Assembly (NCBI RefSeq): GCF_010728325.1
Contig: NZ_AP022570.1
Coordinates: 4,278,001-4,342,000, forward strand
Direction of reading: 5' to 3'
Origin: Mycolicibacterium poriferae
GTDB taxonomy: Bacteria; Actinomycetota; Actinomycetes; Mycobacteriales; Mycobacteriaceae
DNA length: 64,000 nt
A program made the position numbers and the translations under genes. Below, in pieces: positions 18,297-28,067 of the stretch (the first letter of the stretch is position 1; every line of letters begins with the position of its first letter). A model generated the notes under the pieces. The model saw only the letters and a list, made by a program, of their open reading frames with translations, searched no databases and was not told where the DNA came from.

Positions 18297-19133
18297 GTGG
18301 ACGCACCCGAATTGGTCGCCCTGCTGCGGGGCAGGCGCACCGCCGTGCTCACCGGGGCGGGCATGTCCACCGATTCGGGCATTCCGGACTACCGCGGCCC
18401 CGACTCGCCGCCCAGCAACCCGATGACGATCCGTCAGTTCACCTCCGATGCAGCGTTCCGGCAGCGGTACTGGGCGCGTAACCACCTCGGCTGGCGGCAC
18501 ATGGACCAGACGATGCCCAACGCCGGGCACCGGGCGCTGGCTGCACTGCAACGGGCCGGGATCGTCAGCGGTGTGATCACCCAGAACGTCGACCTGCTGC
18601 ACACCAAAGCGGGCAGCACCGGAGTGATCGACCTACACGGGAGCTATGCCCGGGTGGTGTGTCTGGACTGCGGGTACACGATGACCCGCGTGGCGCTGGC
18701 AGACCTGCTCGAGCAGGCCAACCCCGGGTTCGCCGCCAGGGCCGCGACGCTGGGCGGCATCGCAGTGGCGCCCGATGCGGACGCGATGGTCAGCGACACC
18801 GCGTCATTTCGGATCGTCGATTGCCCCCACTGCAGTGGCATGCTCAAACCCGACATCGTCTACTTCGGTGAGAGCGTGCCCAAAGCCCGTGTGGATCAGG
18901 CGTACTCACTTGTCGATGCTGCTGACGCGCTGTTGGTGGCGGGGTCTTCGCTCACTGTGTACTCGGGTTTCCGCTTCGTCCGCCACGCGGCGGCCAAGGG
19001 CATGCCGATCGCGATCGTCAATCTCGGCCCCACCCGTGGCGACGACTTGGCGGACGTCAAGATCGACAACGGGTGCTCGCCGATGCTGGCATTGCTTGCC
19101 GACGAATTGCCGGCGCTGGCGAGTTCGGCCTGA
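18297..19133 (+). CDS. Sir2 family NAD-dependent protein deacylase
   Basis: A 278-aa sirtuin. NAD-binding motifs GAGMSTDSGIPDYRG and TQNVDLLH, the catalytic His in LHGS, the zinc ribbon CLDC/CPHC and the C-terminal GSSLTVYSG are all present. The stretch between the zinc Cys pairs is longer than in CobB-type enzymes. It removes acyl groups from lysine using NAD. It follows the HspX-like gene by 27 bp on the same strand and may be cotranscribed. It runs convergent to proB with 1 bp between stops. Confidence 0.93.
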   Translation: MDAPELVALLRGRRTAVLTGAGMSTDSGIPDYRGPDSPPSNPMTIRQFTSDAAFRQRYWARNHLGWRHMDQTMPNAGHRALAALQRAGIVSGVITQNVDLLHTKAGSTGVIDLHGSYARVVCLDCGYTMTRVALADLLEQANPGFAARAATLGGIAVAPDADAMVSDTASFRIVDCPHCSGMLKPDIVYFGESVPKARVDQAYSLVDAADALLVAGSSLTVYSGFRFVRHAAAKGMPIAIVNLGPTRGDDLADVKIDNGCSPMLALLADELPALASSA

Positions 19134-19134
19134 C

Positions 19135-20235
19135 CTACACCGCGACCAGGTCGTCGGCGTGCACGGCCGGCCTGCGCATTTCAGCCGGCAGATCCGAGGT
19201 GGACCGGCCCAGCATGGTCGCCAGTTCGCCGGCGTCGTAGGCGACCACACCGCGGGCCACCATGGTCGAATCGTGGGACCGCAATTCGACGACGTCGCCA
19301 CCGAAGAACCGGCCGGACACCGCCGTGATTCCGGCTGGCAGCAGCGAGCGCCGTTGTCGCACAACGGCATTGACCGCACCGTCGTCGAGGGTCAAGGAGC
19401 CGGCCGCTTCGGCCGCGTAGCGGACCCAGAACCGCCGTGCCGACATGCGTTGCGGACGGGGTGCGAATACCGTGCCCACCGAGGCGTCGGACAGCGCCGC
19501 GGCGGCGTCGGAGGCGGCGGCCAGCAGTACAGGTACTCCGGCGTCGGCGGCCAGCAGTGCCGAGGACAGCTTCGAGACCATCCCGCCGGTGCCCAGGTGG
19601 CTGCCCTGACTCGCGGTGACCCCGGCCAGATCGTCGGGGCCGGTGACCTCGGGCACGAAGCGCGCATTCCCCTTGCGGGGATCGCTGTCGTAGAGGCCGT
19701 CGATGTCGGACAGCAGCACCAGCGCGTCGGCGCCGACCAGGTGGGCCACCAGCGCCGAGAGCCGGTCGTTGTCGCCGAACCTAATCTCGTTGGTCGCCAC
19801 GGTGTCGTTCTCGTTGACGATCGCCACGGCGTGCAGCGCCCGCAGCCGGTCCAGGGTGCGCTGTGCGTTGGTGTGCTGGACCCGCATCGAGATGTCGTGG
19901 GCCGTCAGCAGGACCTGACCGACCGTGCGCTGGTAGCGGCCGAACGCGGCGCTCCACGAGTTGACCAGCGCGACCTGACCGACGCTGGCGGCGGCCTGCT
20001 TGGTGGCCAGATCGGTGGGCCGACGGGTCAACCCGAGCGGTTCGATGCCGGCCGCGATGGCGCCGGAGGACACGATCACGACATCGGAGCCGGACTTCAT
20101 CCGAGCTTCGATCGCATCGGCGAGGCCTTCGAGTCGGCTGGCGTCGAACATCCCCGTCGGCGTCGTCAGCGCCGTGGTGCCGATCTTGACGACGACCGAG
20201 CGCGCCGTCCGGATGGAGTCGCGATGCAGGCTCAC
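19135..20235 (-). CDS. proB: Glutamate 5-kinase ProB
   Basis: A 366-aa kinase: an amino-acid-kinase domain ([34 protein letters not shown]) followed by a C-terminal PUA domain from about residue 280. It phosphorylates glutamate in the first step of proline synthesis, feeding ProA. The GTG start at 20235 overlaps the obg stop as GTGA, which fixes the start. Last gene of the rplU-rpmA-obg-proB run. Confidence 0.95.
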   Translation of the reverse strand: MSLHRDSIRTARSVVVKIGTTALTTPTGMFDASRLEGLADAIEARMKSGSDVVIVSSGAIAAGIEPLGLTRRPTDLATKQAAASVGQVALVNSWSAAFGRYQRTVGQVLLTAHDISMRVQHTNAQRTLDRLRALHAVAIVNENDTVATNEIRFGDNDRLSALVAHLVGADALVLLSDIDGLYDSDPRKGNARFVPEVTGPDDLAGVTASQGSHLGTGGMVSKLSSALLAADAGVPVLLAAASDAAAALSDASVGTVFAPRPQRMSARRFWVRYAAEAAGSLTLDDGAVNAVVRQRRSLLPAGITAVSGRFFGGDVVELRSHDSTMVARGVVAYDAGELATMLGRSTSDLPAEMRRPAVHADDLVAV

Positions 20236-21683
20236 TGCCGATCCTCGTCGGGGGTCTCCCGCCGTGCCTTGCGGGCCGCCTTGCGTTCGTCGGCGGAGAC
20301 CCGCTCCGTCTGTTCGAGCCGGACGTCGGTACCACGCCCCGACATCGGTGTGTCCACGCCGGCCGGAGTCTGCGGCTCCCAGTCGAAGGTCATCTCGCCG
20401 ATCGTCACGGCGCAGCCCGGTTTGGCGCCCAACTTGAGCAACTCGTCCTCGACGCCGAGCCGGGCCAGCCGGTCGCCCAGGTAGCCGACGGCCTCGTCGT
20501 TGTCGAAGTTGGTCTGTGCGACCCACCGCTGCGGCCGGACACCGCGCACGAGGAACCCTCCGGAGCCGTCCGGTTCCACCGTGAACCCGCTTTCGTCGAC
20601 GGCCACGGGACGGATCACCGGTCGGCGCGGAGCCACCTCGGGCTGGGCGGCCCGGTATGTCGCGACCATGTCCCACAACGCGAAGATCAACGGCCGCAGA
20701 CCTTCTCGGGTGACCGTCGACACTTCGTAGATGGGCCAGCCGAATTTCTCGGTGATGTCGTCGCGGACGAACTCGGCGAGCTCACGGGCCTCGGGGACGT
20801 CGATCTTGTTCAGCACCACGGCGCGGGGGCGCTCGGCGAGATCGCCGAGCATCGAATCACCCTGCAGTGTGGGCGTATAGGCGGCGATCTCGGCTTCCAG
20901 TGCCTCGATGTCGGAGACCGGATCGCGTCCTGGCTCCAGCGTGGCACAGTCGACGACGTGCACCAGCACCGCGCAGCGCTCGATGTGCCGCAGGAACTCC
21001 AGGCCCAGCCCGCGCCCCTCGGAGGCACCCGGAATCAAACCGGGCACGTCGGCCACGGTGAACGTCTGCTCGCCCGCCGAGACCACACCCAGGTTGGGCG
21101 CCAACGTGGTGAAGGGGTAGTCGGCGACCTTGGGCTTGGCCGCTGAGATCGTCGACACCAGCGAGGACTTACCGGCGGACGGGAAACCCACCAGACCGAC
21201 GTCGGCGACGGTCTTGAGCTCCAGGGTGAGGTCGCGGATCTCGCCCTTCTCGCCGAGGAGGGCGAAACCGGGGGCCTTGCGGGCACGGGAGGCCAGCGCG
21301 GCATTGCCGAGGCCGCCGCGACCGCCGCTGGCGGCTTCGAAGCGGGTCCCGGCACCCACCATGTCGGCGAGGACGCGGCCGTCCTCGTCGAGGACGACGG
21401 TGCCGTCGGGGACCTTCACCTCCAGGTCCGCGCCGGCGGCGCCGTCCCGGTTGCTGCCCGCGCCCTGCTTGCCCGAGGGCGCGACGACGTGCGGATGAAA
21501 ATGGAAATCCAGCAGCGTGTGAACCTGCGGATCGACGACGAACACCACGCTTCCGCCGCGCCCGCCGTTACCGCCGTCGGGACCGCCGAGGGGTTTGAAC
21601 TTCTCGCGGTGCACCGAGGCGCAGCCGTTGCCGCCGTTGCCCGCCCGCGCGTGGATGACGACGCGGTCGACGAAGCGCGGCAT
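20232..21683 (-). CDS. obg: GTPase Obg/CgtA
   Basis: A 483-aa Obg GTPase: the glycine-rich N-terminal Obg domain ([23 protein letters not shown]), the G domain (G1 [10 protein letters not shown]3 [11 protein letters not shown]4 NKID) and the C-terminal OCT domain, followed by a charged tail. It acts in large-subunit assembly and in stress signalling. The gene lies 84 bp downstream of rpmA. That gap can fold into a long hairpin whose 3' arm contains part of the Shine-Dalgarno sequence (see the hairpin entry). Confidence 0.97.
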   Translation of the reverse strand: MPRFVDRVVIHARAGNGGNGCASVHREKFKPLGGPDGGNGGRGGSVVFVVDPQVHTLLDFHFHPHVVAPSGKQGAGSNRDGAAGADLEVKVPDGTVVLDEDGRVLADMVGAGTRFEAASGGRGGLGNAALASRARKAPGFALLGEKGEIRDLTLELKTVADVGLVGFPSAGKSSLVSTISAAKPKVADYPFTTLAPNLGVVSAGEQTFTVADVPGLIPGASEGRGLGLEFLRHIERCAVLVHVVDCATLEPGRDPVSDIEALEAEIAAYTPTLQGDSMLGDLAERPRAVVLNKIDVPEARELAEFVRDDITEKFGWPIYEVSTVTREGLRPLIFALWDMVATYRAAQPEVAPRRPVIRPVAVDESGFTVEPDGSGGFLVRGVRPQRWVAQTNFDNDEAVGYLGDRLARLGVEDELLKLGAKPGCAVTIGEMTFDWEPQTPAGVDTPMSGRGTDVRLEQTERVSADERKAARKARRETPDEDRQ

Positions 21684-21687
21684 GGTT

Positions 21688-21765
21688 GTTCCTTTCCGAC
21701 GAACGTGACGGTATGGCGAGTATCAGGTCCACCCTCGCGGCAACGTCACGTTCGCGGCGAGGAAC
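21688..21765 (-). promoter_or_regulatory. Long hairpin between rpmA and obg covering the obg ribosome site
   Basis: Two perfectly matching arms, CGAACGTGACG (21700-21710) and CGTCACGTTCG (21744-21754), are joined outside by GTTCCT (21688-21693) and AGGAAC (21760-21765), with a 33-base loop. In the minus-strand transcript the arm nearest obg includes AGGAAC, five bases before the ATG, so the fold would mask part of its ribosome site. Translational control of obg, or an RNA processing site in the L21-L27-Obg message, is inferred. Confidence 0.5.
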
Positions 21766-21767
21766 CT

Positions 21768-22034
21768 CTAGGCGTCGGTACGCGCGGGGCGGACGACGTT
21801 GACGAACTTGCGGCCCCGCTTCATGCCGAACTCGACGGCGCCGGGCGCGGTGGCGAACAGCGTGTCGTCGCCGCCCCGGCCCACATTGACGCCGGGATGG
21901 AAGTGGGTGCCGCGCTGGCGGACGATGATCTCGCCGGCCTTGACGACCTGCCCGCCGAACCGCTTGACCCCGAGCCGCTGGGCGGCGGAGTCGCGACCGT
22001 TGCGCGAGCTGGAAGCGCCCTTCTTGTGTGCCAT
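21768..22034 (-). CDS. rpmA: 50S ribosomal protein L27
   Basis: An 88-aa L27 with the canonical N-terminus [16 protein letters not shown] and the core [22 protein letters not shown]. It has no N-terminal cleavable extension of the Firmicutes type. It lies between rplU (17 bp upstream) and obg in the usual bacterial order. Confidence 0.98.
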   Translation of the reverse strand: MAHKKGASSSRNGRDSAAQRLGVKRFGGQVVKAGEIIVRQRGTHFHPGVNVGRGGDDTLFATAPGAVEFGMKRGRKFVNVVRPARTDA

Positions 22035-22051
22035 TTCTGTCGCTCCCGTCG

Positions 22052-22375
22052 TTACTTGATGCCGGTGACCTTGAGCACCGTCAGCTGCTGACGGTGGCCT
22101 TGGCGCTTGTGATAGCCGGTCTTGTTCTTGAACTTGTGAATGCGGATCTTGGGGCCCTTGGTGTGCTCGAGCACCTCGCCGGTGACCGCGACCTTCTCCA
22201 GCGACTTCGCATCGGTGGTGACCTTCGCGCCGTCCACGACCAGAGCGACCGGCAGCGACACGGTTCCGCCCGGCTCGACGTCGAGCTTCTCCACCTTGAC
22301 GATGTCGCCGGCCGCGACCTTGTACTGCTTGCCACCGGTCTTGACGATCGCGTACGTGGCTTTATCGGCTGCCAT
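22052..22375 (-). CDS. rplU: 50S ribosomal protein L21
   Basis: A 107-aa L21: [17 protein letters not shown] near the start and [17 protein letters not shown] at the end are diagnostic. It is the first gene of rplU-rpmA-obg-proB, with a promoter about 120-150 bp upstream that places a leader of roughly 115 nt on the message. Confidence 0.98.
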   Translation of the reverse strand: MAADKATYAIVKTGGKQYKVAAGDIVKVEKLDVEPGGTVSLPVALVVDGAKVTTDAKSLEKVAVTGEVLEHTKGPKIRIHKFKNKTGYHKRQGHRQQLTVLKVTGIK

Positions 22376-22497
22376 CGGTAGGTCTTCCTCTGTCTCGCGT
22401 GCGGGCGCGCATCACCGGGTGGGGTGCGCGCGGGTTCGGGTGGGATCTCGTCCCTGTCTTCGGCCCGCCGTCGGCTCGGCCTGCAGACAACTGGTCA

Positions 22498-22527
22498 AGG
22501 GTACGTGACCAGCGGGGAGAGGGTCAA
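22498..22527 (-). promoter_or_regulatory. Probable housekeeping promoter of rplU-rpmA
   Basis: On the minus strand, TTGACC (22522-22527) is followed after 18 bp by TACCCT (22498-22503), a good fit to mycobacterial SigA hexamers. It overlaps the end of the space between rne and rplU and would give a leader of about 115 nt. Confidence 0.55.
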
Positions 22528-22532
22528 ACCGC

Positions 22533-25523
22533 TCAGTCGGTCGAAGGCGGTCCGGCGGGTCGTGCCGCGGCGCGCCTGCGGGGCCGCCTCCCCGGCGCGG
22601 TCACCGTGACCGGCTCGTCGTCATCCCGGTCCTCGGTGGATCCGTTGATCACGTCGAGGTCGTCCTCCAGGTCGTCCTCGTCCTCGTCGTCGTCGGAATC
22701 GAGATCGAGCTCGTCGGTCTCGTCGTCGGAGTCGCTGTCGTCGTCGGAGTCGCTGTCGTCATCCGTGTCGTCCGTGTCGTCCGTGTCGTCGTCCGAGTCC
22801 TCGTCGCTGTCGTCATCGCTGTCGTCGTAGTCCTCGTCGAGATCCTCGTCCGACGTGCCCGAGACGGCCCGCCGGATGGTGTCGGGCTCGAGTTCGGCGA
22901 CTTCTTCGGCGTCGCCGGTGTCGATGGACGTGCCGCTCTCGTCGTCCTCGTCGTCGTGCTTGCCATTGGCCGCAGCCATCGCCTTGAACATCGGGTGTTC
23001 GCCCGGGCTGTGCGCCGGCACCTTCGCCACCTGCACCTCCTGCTCGCGGGCGCCACGCTTGCCGCGCTTGCTGCGGCGCCCGCCGCCCGACTCGGACTTG
23101 CGTCCCGAGCCCGACGAGGCGGAGTCGACCGGATCACCGTGCAGGACGATCCCCCGACCTCCGCAGTGCGTGCACGTCGAAGAGAAAGCCTCGATCAGGC
23201 CGGTGCCGAGCTTCTTGCGGGTCAGCTGCACCAGGCCCAGCGACGTCACCTCCGACACCTGGTGGCGGGTGCGGTCGCGAGCCAGCGCCTCGGTCAGCCG
23301 CCGCAGCACCAGGTCGCGGTTGGACTCCAGCACCATGTCGATGAAGTCGATCACCACGATTCCGCCGATGTCGCGCAGCCGGAGCTGACGCACGATCTCC
23401 TCGGCGGCCTCGAGGTTGTTGCGGGTGACGGTCTGCTCGAGGTTGCCGCCGGAACCGGTGAACTTGCCGGTGTTGACGTCGACGACCGTCATGGCCTCGG
23501 TGCGGTCGATCACCAGCGAGCCGCCCGAGGGCAGCCATACCTTGCGGTCCATCGCCTTGGTGAGTTGCTCGTCGATGCGGTGCACCGCGAACACGTCGGG
23601 CGCGTTGTTCGCATCGGACGGCGGCTCGTACTTGGACATCCGCGGCAACAATTCGGGCGCGACGGACGTCACGTAGTCGCTGATGGTCTTCCACGCGTCC
23701 TCACCGGAAACCACCAAGCCGGTGAAGTCCTCGTTGAACAGGTCGCGGATCACCTTGACCAGGACGTCGGGCTCCTCGTAGAGGGCCACCGCGGCGCCGG
23801 CCTTCTTCTTGGTGATCTCGGCAGCCTTGGACTCGATCTCGGTCCAGCGCTTCTGCAACCGCTCCACGTCGGAGCGGATGTCTTCTTCCTTGACGCCCTC
23901 GGAGGCAGTGCGGATGATCACCCCGGCATCGGCGGGGACGACCTCGCGCAGGATCTCCTTGAGGCGCTGACGCTCGGTGTCGGGCAGCTTGCGGCTGATG
24001 CCGGTCGACGACGCGCCGGGCACGTAGACCAGGTAGCGGCCGGCCAGCGACACCTGGGTCGTCAGCCGTGCACCCTTGTGGCCGACGGGGTCCTTGCTCA
24101 CCTGCACGACCACGTAGTCGCCCGGCTTGAGGGCCTGCTCGATCTTGCGGTTGGCACCGCCCAGGCCGGCGGCCTCCCAGTTGACCTCGCCGGCGTAGAG
24201 CACTCCGTTGCGGCCGCGGCCGATGTCGACGAAGGCCGCCTCCATGGACGGCAGCACGTTCTGCACGATGCCCAGGTAGATGTTGCCCACCAGCGACGCC
24301 GACGCTGCCGACGTGACGAAGTGCTCGACCACCACGCCGTCCTCGAGCACGGCGATCTGGGTGTAGCGAGCGCCCTCGTGCGGCGGCTCGGTCCGCACCT
24401 TGTCGCGGATCACCATCCTGCGTTCGACGGCTTCGCGCCGAGCCAGGAATTCGGCCTCGCTGAGGATCGGCGGACGGCGGCGGCCGGCGTCGCGTCCGTC
24501 GCGGCGGCGCTGGCGTTTGGCTTCGAGCCGGGTGGAGCCGCTGATGCCCTGGATTTCCGAGTCGCCGCCGGAGGACTTGCCGCCCTCGCCCTTGCCCGAC
24601 TGACGCGGCTCACGCTCATGGACGACCGTGTTGGGCGGGTCGTCGGGAGACGTGCTGCTGTCGTCGTCGTTGCCGGAGCCGGACTTGCGTCGCCTGCGGC
24701 GCCGGCGGCGTCGGTTACCGCCCTCGGTCGATGACGAGTCGTCGTCATCGGAGTCGTCGTCCGAGTCCCCGGAGTTGTCCGAGTCGCGGTCCAACTCCGC
24801 TGTGTCGTCGGCGCCGTCGGCCTCGCCATCGGGCGTGTCGTCGCCGTTCTGTTCACCCCGGCCCCGGCCCCGGCCCCGGCGGCCCCGCCGGCGGCGTTTA
24901 CCCGAGGGACGGTCGGACTGTCCGTCGTCGGAATCGGTGTCTGTGTCGTCGGCGTCGCTGTCCTCGCCGGCGTCGGCGACATCGTCCTCGTCGTCGGTGG
25001 CCGCGCGGCGCTCCTGGTAGCGGACCGGCTGGGGCGCGACGAACAGCGGCAGATAGTCGGCGGCCGCCGCGGTCTGCGGCGCCGGCGTCTCCAAGATCAG
25101 CCGGGACTCGGGTTCCTCTTCGGCGGCCTCGGCCGCGGGCGTCTGTGCGGCGGCGGACTCGACGAGCTCCGCCGGCGGCTCGGCCGCGCTGTCCACGGGC
25201 GGCTCGGCCGCGCTGTCCACGGGCGGCTCGGCCGCCGCATCACCGGCGGCTGCTTCGCTGGACTCCGCCTCGGCCAGCGCCTGGCGGACCCGGTCGGCTT
25301 CCTCGCGGCCCACGGTCGAATGCGCGCTGCGGGCGCGGCCGTCGAGCTCCACCAGCGCGTCGATGATCCGTCGGCTGGTCGTTCCGAGGACTCTGGCCAG
25401 CGAATGGACCCTCAGACGTTCGGGAGGAGGCGCCTCGGTCGCGTTCCCGGCGGAGTCGGCAGCAGGCTGCGTCTCTTCCGGGAGGTCGTGGGCTGGGGCG
25501 TGAAAATTGTCATTGTCGGCCAC
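22533..25523 (-). CDS. rne: Ribonuclease E/G
   Basis: A 996-aa endoribonuclease. The central core has an S1 RNA-binding domain (NIYLGIVQNVLPSMEAAFVD), the DNase-like catalytic Asp residues (TVVDVNTGKF, VVIDFIDM) and the zinc-link CTHCGG that joins subunits. It is flanked by long disordered arms: an N-terminal arm rich in Asp/Ser, basic RGRRGRGRGRG-type patches and SAAEPPVD repeats, and a C-terminal arm of nearly pure Asp/Ser/Thr/Glu. These arms are the usual mycobacterial scaffold for RNA and degradosome partners. The GTG start has GAGGAG 6 bases upstream. Confidence 0.96.
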   Translation of the reverse strand: MADNDNFHAPAHDLPEETQPAADSAGNATEAPPPERLRVHSLARVLGTTSRRIIDALVELDGRARSAHSTVGREEADRVRQALAEAESSEAAAGDAAAEPPVDSAAEPPVDSAAEPPAELVESAAAQTPAAEAAEEEPESRLILETPAPQTAAAADYLPLFVAPQPVRYQERRAATDDEDDVADAGEDSDADDTDTDSDDGQSDRPSGKRRRRGRRGRGRGRGEQNGDDTPDGEADGADDTAELDRDSDNSGDSDDDSDDDDSSSTEGGNRRRRRRRRRKSGSGNDDDSSTSPDDPPNTVVHEREPRQSGKGEGGKSSGGDSEIQGISGSTRLEAKRQRRRDGRDAGRRRPPILSEAEFLARREAVERRMVIRDKVRTEPPHEGARYTQIAVLEDGVVVEHFVTSAASASLVGNIYLGIVQNVLPSMEAAFVDIGRGRNGVLYAGEVNWEAAGLGGANRKIEQALKPGDYVVVQVSKDPVGHKGARLTTQVSLAGRYLVYVPGASSTGISRKLPDTERQRLKEILREVVPADAGVIIRTASEGVKEEDIRSDVERLQKRWTEIESKAAEITKKKAGAAVALYEEPDVLVKVIRDLFNEDFTGLVVSGEDAWKTISDYVTSVAPELLPRMSKYEPPSDANNAPDVFAVHRIDEQLTKAMDRKVWLPSGGSLVIDRTEAMTVVDVNTGKFTGSGGNLEQTVTRNNLEAAEEIVRQLRLRDIGGIVVIDFIDMVLESNRDLVLRRLTEALARDRTRHQVSEVTSLGLVQLTRKKLGTGLIEAFSSTCTHCGGRGIVLHGDPVDSASSGSGRKSESGGGRRSKRGKRGAREQEVQVAKVPAHSPGEHPMFKAMAAANGKHDDEDDESGTSIDTGDAEEVAELEPDTIRRAVSGTSDEDLDEDYDDSDDDSDEDSDDDTDDTDDTDDDSDSDDDSDSDDETDELDLDSDDDEDEDDLEDDLDVINGSTEDRDDDEPVTVTAPGRRPRRRAAARPAGPPSTD
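25177..25235 (-). repeat. 24-bp tandem repeat inside rne
   Basis: Two perfect 24-bp copies (25177-25200 and 25201-25224) and a half copy encode the repeated octapeptide with core AAEPPVDS in the disordered N-terminal arm of RNase E. Being a multiple of three it can expand or contract without a frameshift, so it may vary in length between strains. Confidence 0.8.
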
Positions 25524-25841
25524 GTATTCTCCTCAAGCCCCCGGGCGCGTCGTTTGCTGACGCGGCCACGCGAGGGCTTCCGATTTGTGTCCGGGGCCCC
25601 GCTTGCTCGGTACTCCCGCACTTGTACTGGTCTTGCTCCGGGCGCTCCCGAAAGAGTCATCCCGGTGCCGGTCTGAATGATGGCTGGACGGTCTGCGCCA
25701 CACCGCGGTAGCGGTGGTCGCGCGCGTCTAAGTCTTCATTCGGATGATCGACCCGGGGTTGTCAGGTCGGTCACCCGTCGCCAGTATCCCACATCGAACG
25801 GAGCGAACCGACAAGGCGGCCGACGCCGGTGCGGCGCGGAG
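25524..25841 (-). promoter_or_regulatory. rne upstream region with candidate -10 element
   Basis: 318 bp without a gene between ndk and rne. On the minus strand, TGTGG-GATACT (hexamer at 25783-25788) is the best -10 candidate; a -35 is not convincing. It would give rne a 5' leader of about 250 nt. Long rne leaders are known to mediate autoregulation in other bacteria; here that is inference. Confidence 0.35.
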
Positions 25842-26252
25842 CTACCGCCCGGGGAACCAGAGCTCGATTTCGCGGACGGCCGAGTCCGGCGAATCGGAGC
25901 CGTGCACCAGGTTGAACTGGGTTTCCAGGCCCAGGTCGCCGCGGATCGTGCCGGGCGTGGCCTTCTCCACCGGGTCGGTGCCCCCGGCGAGCTGACGGAA
26001 CGCCGCCACGGCGCGCGGGCCCTCCAGAATCGCGGCCACCACGGGTCCTGAGGTGATGAACTCCAGCAGCGACGGGAAGAACGGCTTGCCCTCGTGTTCG
26101 GCGTAGTGCGCGCGCGCCAGCTCGTCGCTGACATCCTTGAGTTCCAAGGCCGCGATGGTGAGGCCCTTGCCTTCGATGCGGCGAAGGATCTCGCCGATGA
26201 GGTGGCGCTGGACGCCGTCGGGCTTGATCAGAACAAGGGTGCGCTCGGTCAC
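25842..26252 (-). CDS. ndk: Nucleoside diphosphate kinase
   Basis: A 136-aa Ndk with the phospho-acceptor His in NLVHGSDS and the conserved [10 protein letters not shown] start. It transfers the gamma-phosphate between nucleoside triphosphates and diphosphates. GTG start at 26252, 10 bp after the DUF4233 stop. Last gene of the valS-folC-DUF4233-ndk operon. Confidence 0.97.
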   Translation of the reverse strand: MTERTLVLIKPDGVQRHLIGEILRRIEGKGLTIAALELKDVSDELARAHYAEHEGKPFFPSLLEFITSGPVVAAILEGPRAVAAFRQLAGGTDPVEKATPGTIRGDLGLETQFNLVHGSDSPDSAVREIELWFPGR

Positions 26253-26262
26253 GGCCGACAGC

Positions 26263-26652
26263 CTAATCGGTCGGGGGCTGCTGGCCGGGCAGCAGGCCGC
26301 GCTTCTGCCGGCGCAGCACCTCGGCCCGCAGGTAGGCGATGAGCAGCCACACCACGGTGAACAGCAGCCCCATGAAACCGACCCCGGGGTAGACGACCCA
26401 GCCCGCGATCAGCAACACCTGTACCGCGAGATTGGCCCAGATCGCCCACGGACGCTTCTGCACGCCGGCCATGAGCACCAGCAGCACCGCGACCCCGACG
26501 AGATAACCGGTCGAGGCCGGGTTGAGCCCCCCGCCGACCGCGCCGACGACCGGGAGGGCGAGCAGCACGACGATGGCTTCCAGAATCAGCGTGCCGGCCA
26601 TCACGCCGCGAAAGCTCTTCCACGGGTCCGGCCCCTGCGTCGGCTCGGTCAT
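26263..26652 (-). CDS. DUF4233 membrane protein
   Basis: A 129-aa integral membrane protein with about four transmembrane helices (first at residues 16-38) and a basic C-terminal tail. It corresponds to Rv2446c. The function is unknown, but its place between folC and ndk is conserved in actinobacteria. The ATG overlaps the folC stop in ATGA, so it is translationally coupled. Confidence 0.9.
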   Translation of the reverse strand: MTEPTQGPDPWKSFRGVMAGTLILEAIVVLLALPVVGAVGGGLNPASTGYLVGVAVLLVLMAGVQKRPWAIWANLAVQVLLIAGWVVYPGVGFMGLLFTVVWLLIAYLRAEVLRRQKRGLLPGQQPPTD

Positions 26653-28067
26653 GCCGGGTCCTTCCCGAACAGCGAGCGCGCGGCCCCCGCGGTGACCACC
26701 GATCCGGTGATGACGATGCCCGCCCCGCTCATACCGCCGGCCCCCTCGGCGTCGGTGGCGGACTCCTCGACCAGAGCGGTGGCGGTCTCGATCGCATCCG
26801 CCAAGGTCGCGGCCGCCACCACCCGCTCCGGCCCGAAGCGTTCCTCGGCCTTGACCATCAGCCCCTCCACGTCGAGGGCACGCGGCGACCCGTTGTGGGT
26901 CACCACGATGCGGTCGAGTGCCGGTTCGAGCGCGGCCAGGATGCCGTCGACGTCTTTATCGGCCATCACCGAGACCACGCCGACCAGGAAACGGAAGTCG
27001 AACTCCTCGCCGAGCGCGGCCGCCAACGCGGTGGCACCGGCCGGATTGTGCGCGGCGTCCAGGAACACCGTCGGCGCACTGCGCATCCGCTCGAGTCGAC
27101 CGGGTGCGGTGACCGAGGCGAATCCGGCCCTGACGGCGTCGACGTCGAGTTGGCGCTGCGCGCCTGCGCCGAAGAACGCCTCCACCGCGGCCAGCGCGAC
27201 CGCAGCGTTGTGGGCCTGGTGTTCGCCGTGCAACGGCAGGAACACCTCTGAGTACACCCCGCCGAGCCCCTGCAGTTCGAGCAGTTGGCCGCCGATGGCG
27301 GTCTGTCGACTCAGCACCGCGAACTCCGAGTCCTCGCGGGCCACCGCCGCGTCGGCGCGCACCGTCTGCGCCAGCAGGGCCTCCATCGCCTCGGGTGTCT
27401 GCCTGGCCAGAACCGCGACCGTGTCGGTCGGGACGAGGTCTTCGGGCTGTTTGGTGATGATGCCGGCCTTCTCGGCCGCGATCTCGCCGATGGTGTCACC
27501 CAGGTAGTCGGCGTGATCCATGCCGATCGGCGTGATGACCGCGACCGGGGCGTTGACGACGTTGGTCGCGTCCCACCGCCCACCGAGGCCCACCTCGACG
27601 ACCGCGACGTCGACCGGGGCGTCGGCGAAGGCGGCGAACGCCATCGCGGTGACGACTTCGAACTTGCTCATCGGCGGCCCGCCGGCCTCGTCGGACTGCT
27701 GGTCGACGAGCTGGACGAACGGTTCGATCTCGCGGTAGGTGTCGACGTAGGTCGCTGGGCTGACCGGCTTGCCGTCGATGGCGATGCGTTCCACCGCGGA
27801 CTGCAGATGCGGGCTGGTGGTGCGGCCGGTGCGTCGGTGCAGCGCGGTGAGCAGCGCGTCGATCATCCGGGCCACCGACGTCTTGCCGTTCGTCCCGCCG
27901 ACGTGGATGCACGGGTAACCACGCTGTGGGGACCCCAGTATCTCCATCAATGCCGAGATGCGCGCGGTGCTGGGCTCGATCTTGGTCTCCGGCCAGCGCT
28001 GATCGAGCAGGTGCTCGACCTGCAGCAGTGCGGCGATCTCGTCCGGCGTCGGCTCGGTTGCGGTCAT
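26649..28067 (-). CDS. folC: Folylpolyglutamate/dihydrofolate synthase FolC
   Basis: A 472-aa Mur-ligase-type enzyme. ATP loop [14 protein letters not shown], the second block [12 protein letters not shown] and the C-terminal domain with DAAHNPAGA are clear. It adds glutamate to dihydropteroate and to folates. It is also the activator of the drug para-aminosalicylate in M. tuberculosis (Rv2447c). The ATG overlaps the valS stop (ATGA). Confidence 0.96.
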   Translation of the reverse strand: MTATEPTPDEIAALLQVEHLLDQRWPETKIEPSTARISALMEILGSPQRGYPCIHVGGTNGKTSVARMIDALLTALHRRTGRTTSPHLQSAVERIAIDGKPVSPATYVDTYREIEPFVQLVDQQSDEAGGPPMSKFEVVTAMAFAAFADAPVDVAVVEVGLGGRWDATNVVNAPVAVITPIGMDHADYLGDTIGEIAAEKAGIITKQPEDLVPTDTVAVLARQTPEAMEALLAQTVRADAAVAREDSEFAVLSRQTAIGGQLLELQGLGGVYSEVFLPLHGEHQAHNAAVALAAVEAFFGAGAQRQLDVDAVRAGFASVTAPGRLERMRSAPTVFLDAAHNPAGATALAAALGEEFDFRFLVGVVSVMADKDVDGILAALEPALDRIVVTHNGSPRALDVEGLMVKAEERFGPERVVAAATLADAIETATALVEESATDAEGAGGMSGAGIVITGSVVTAGAARSLFGKDPA

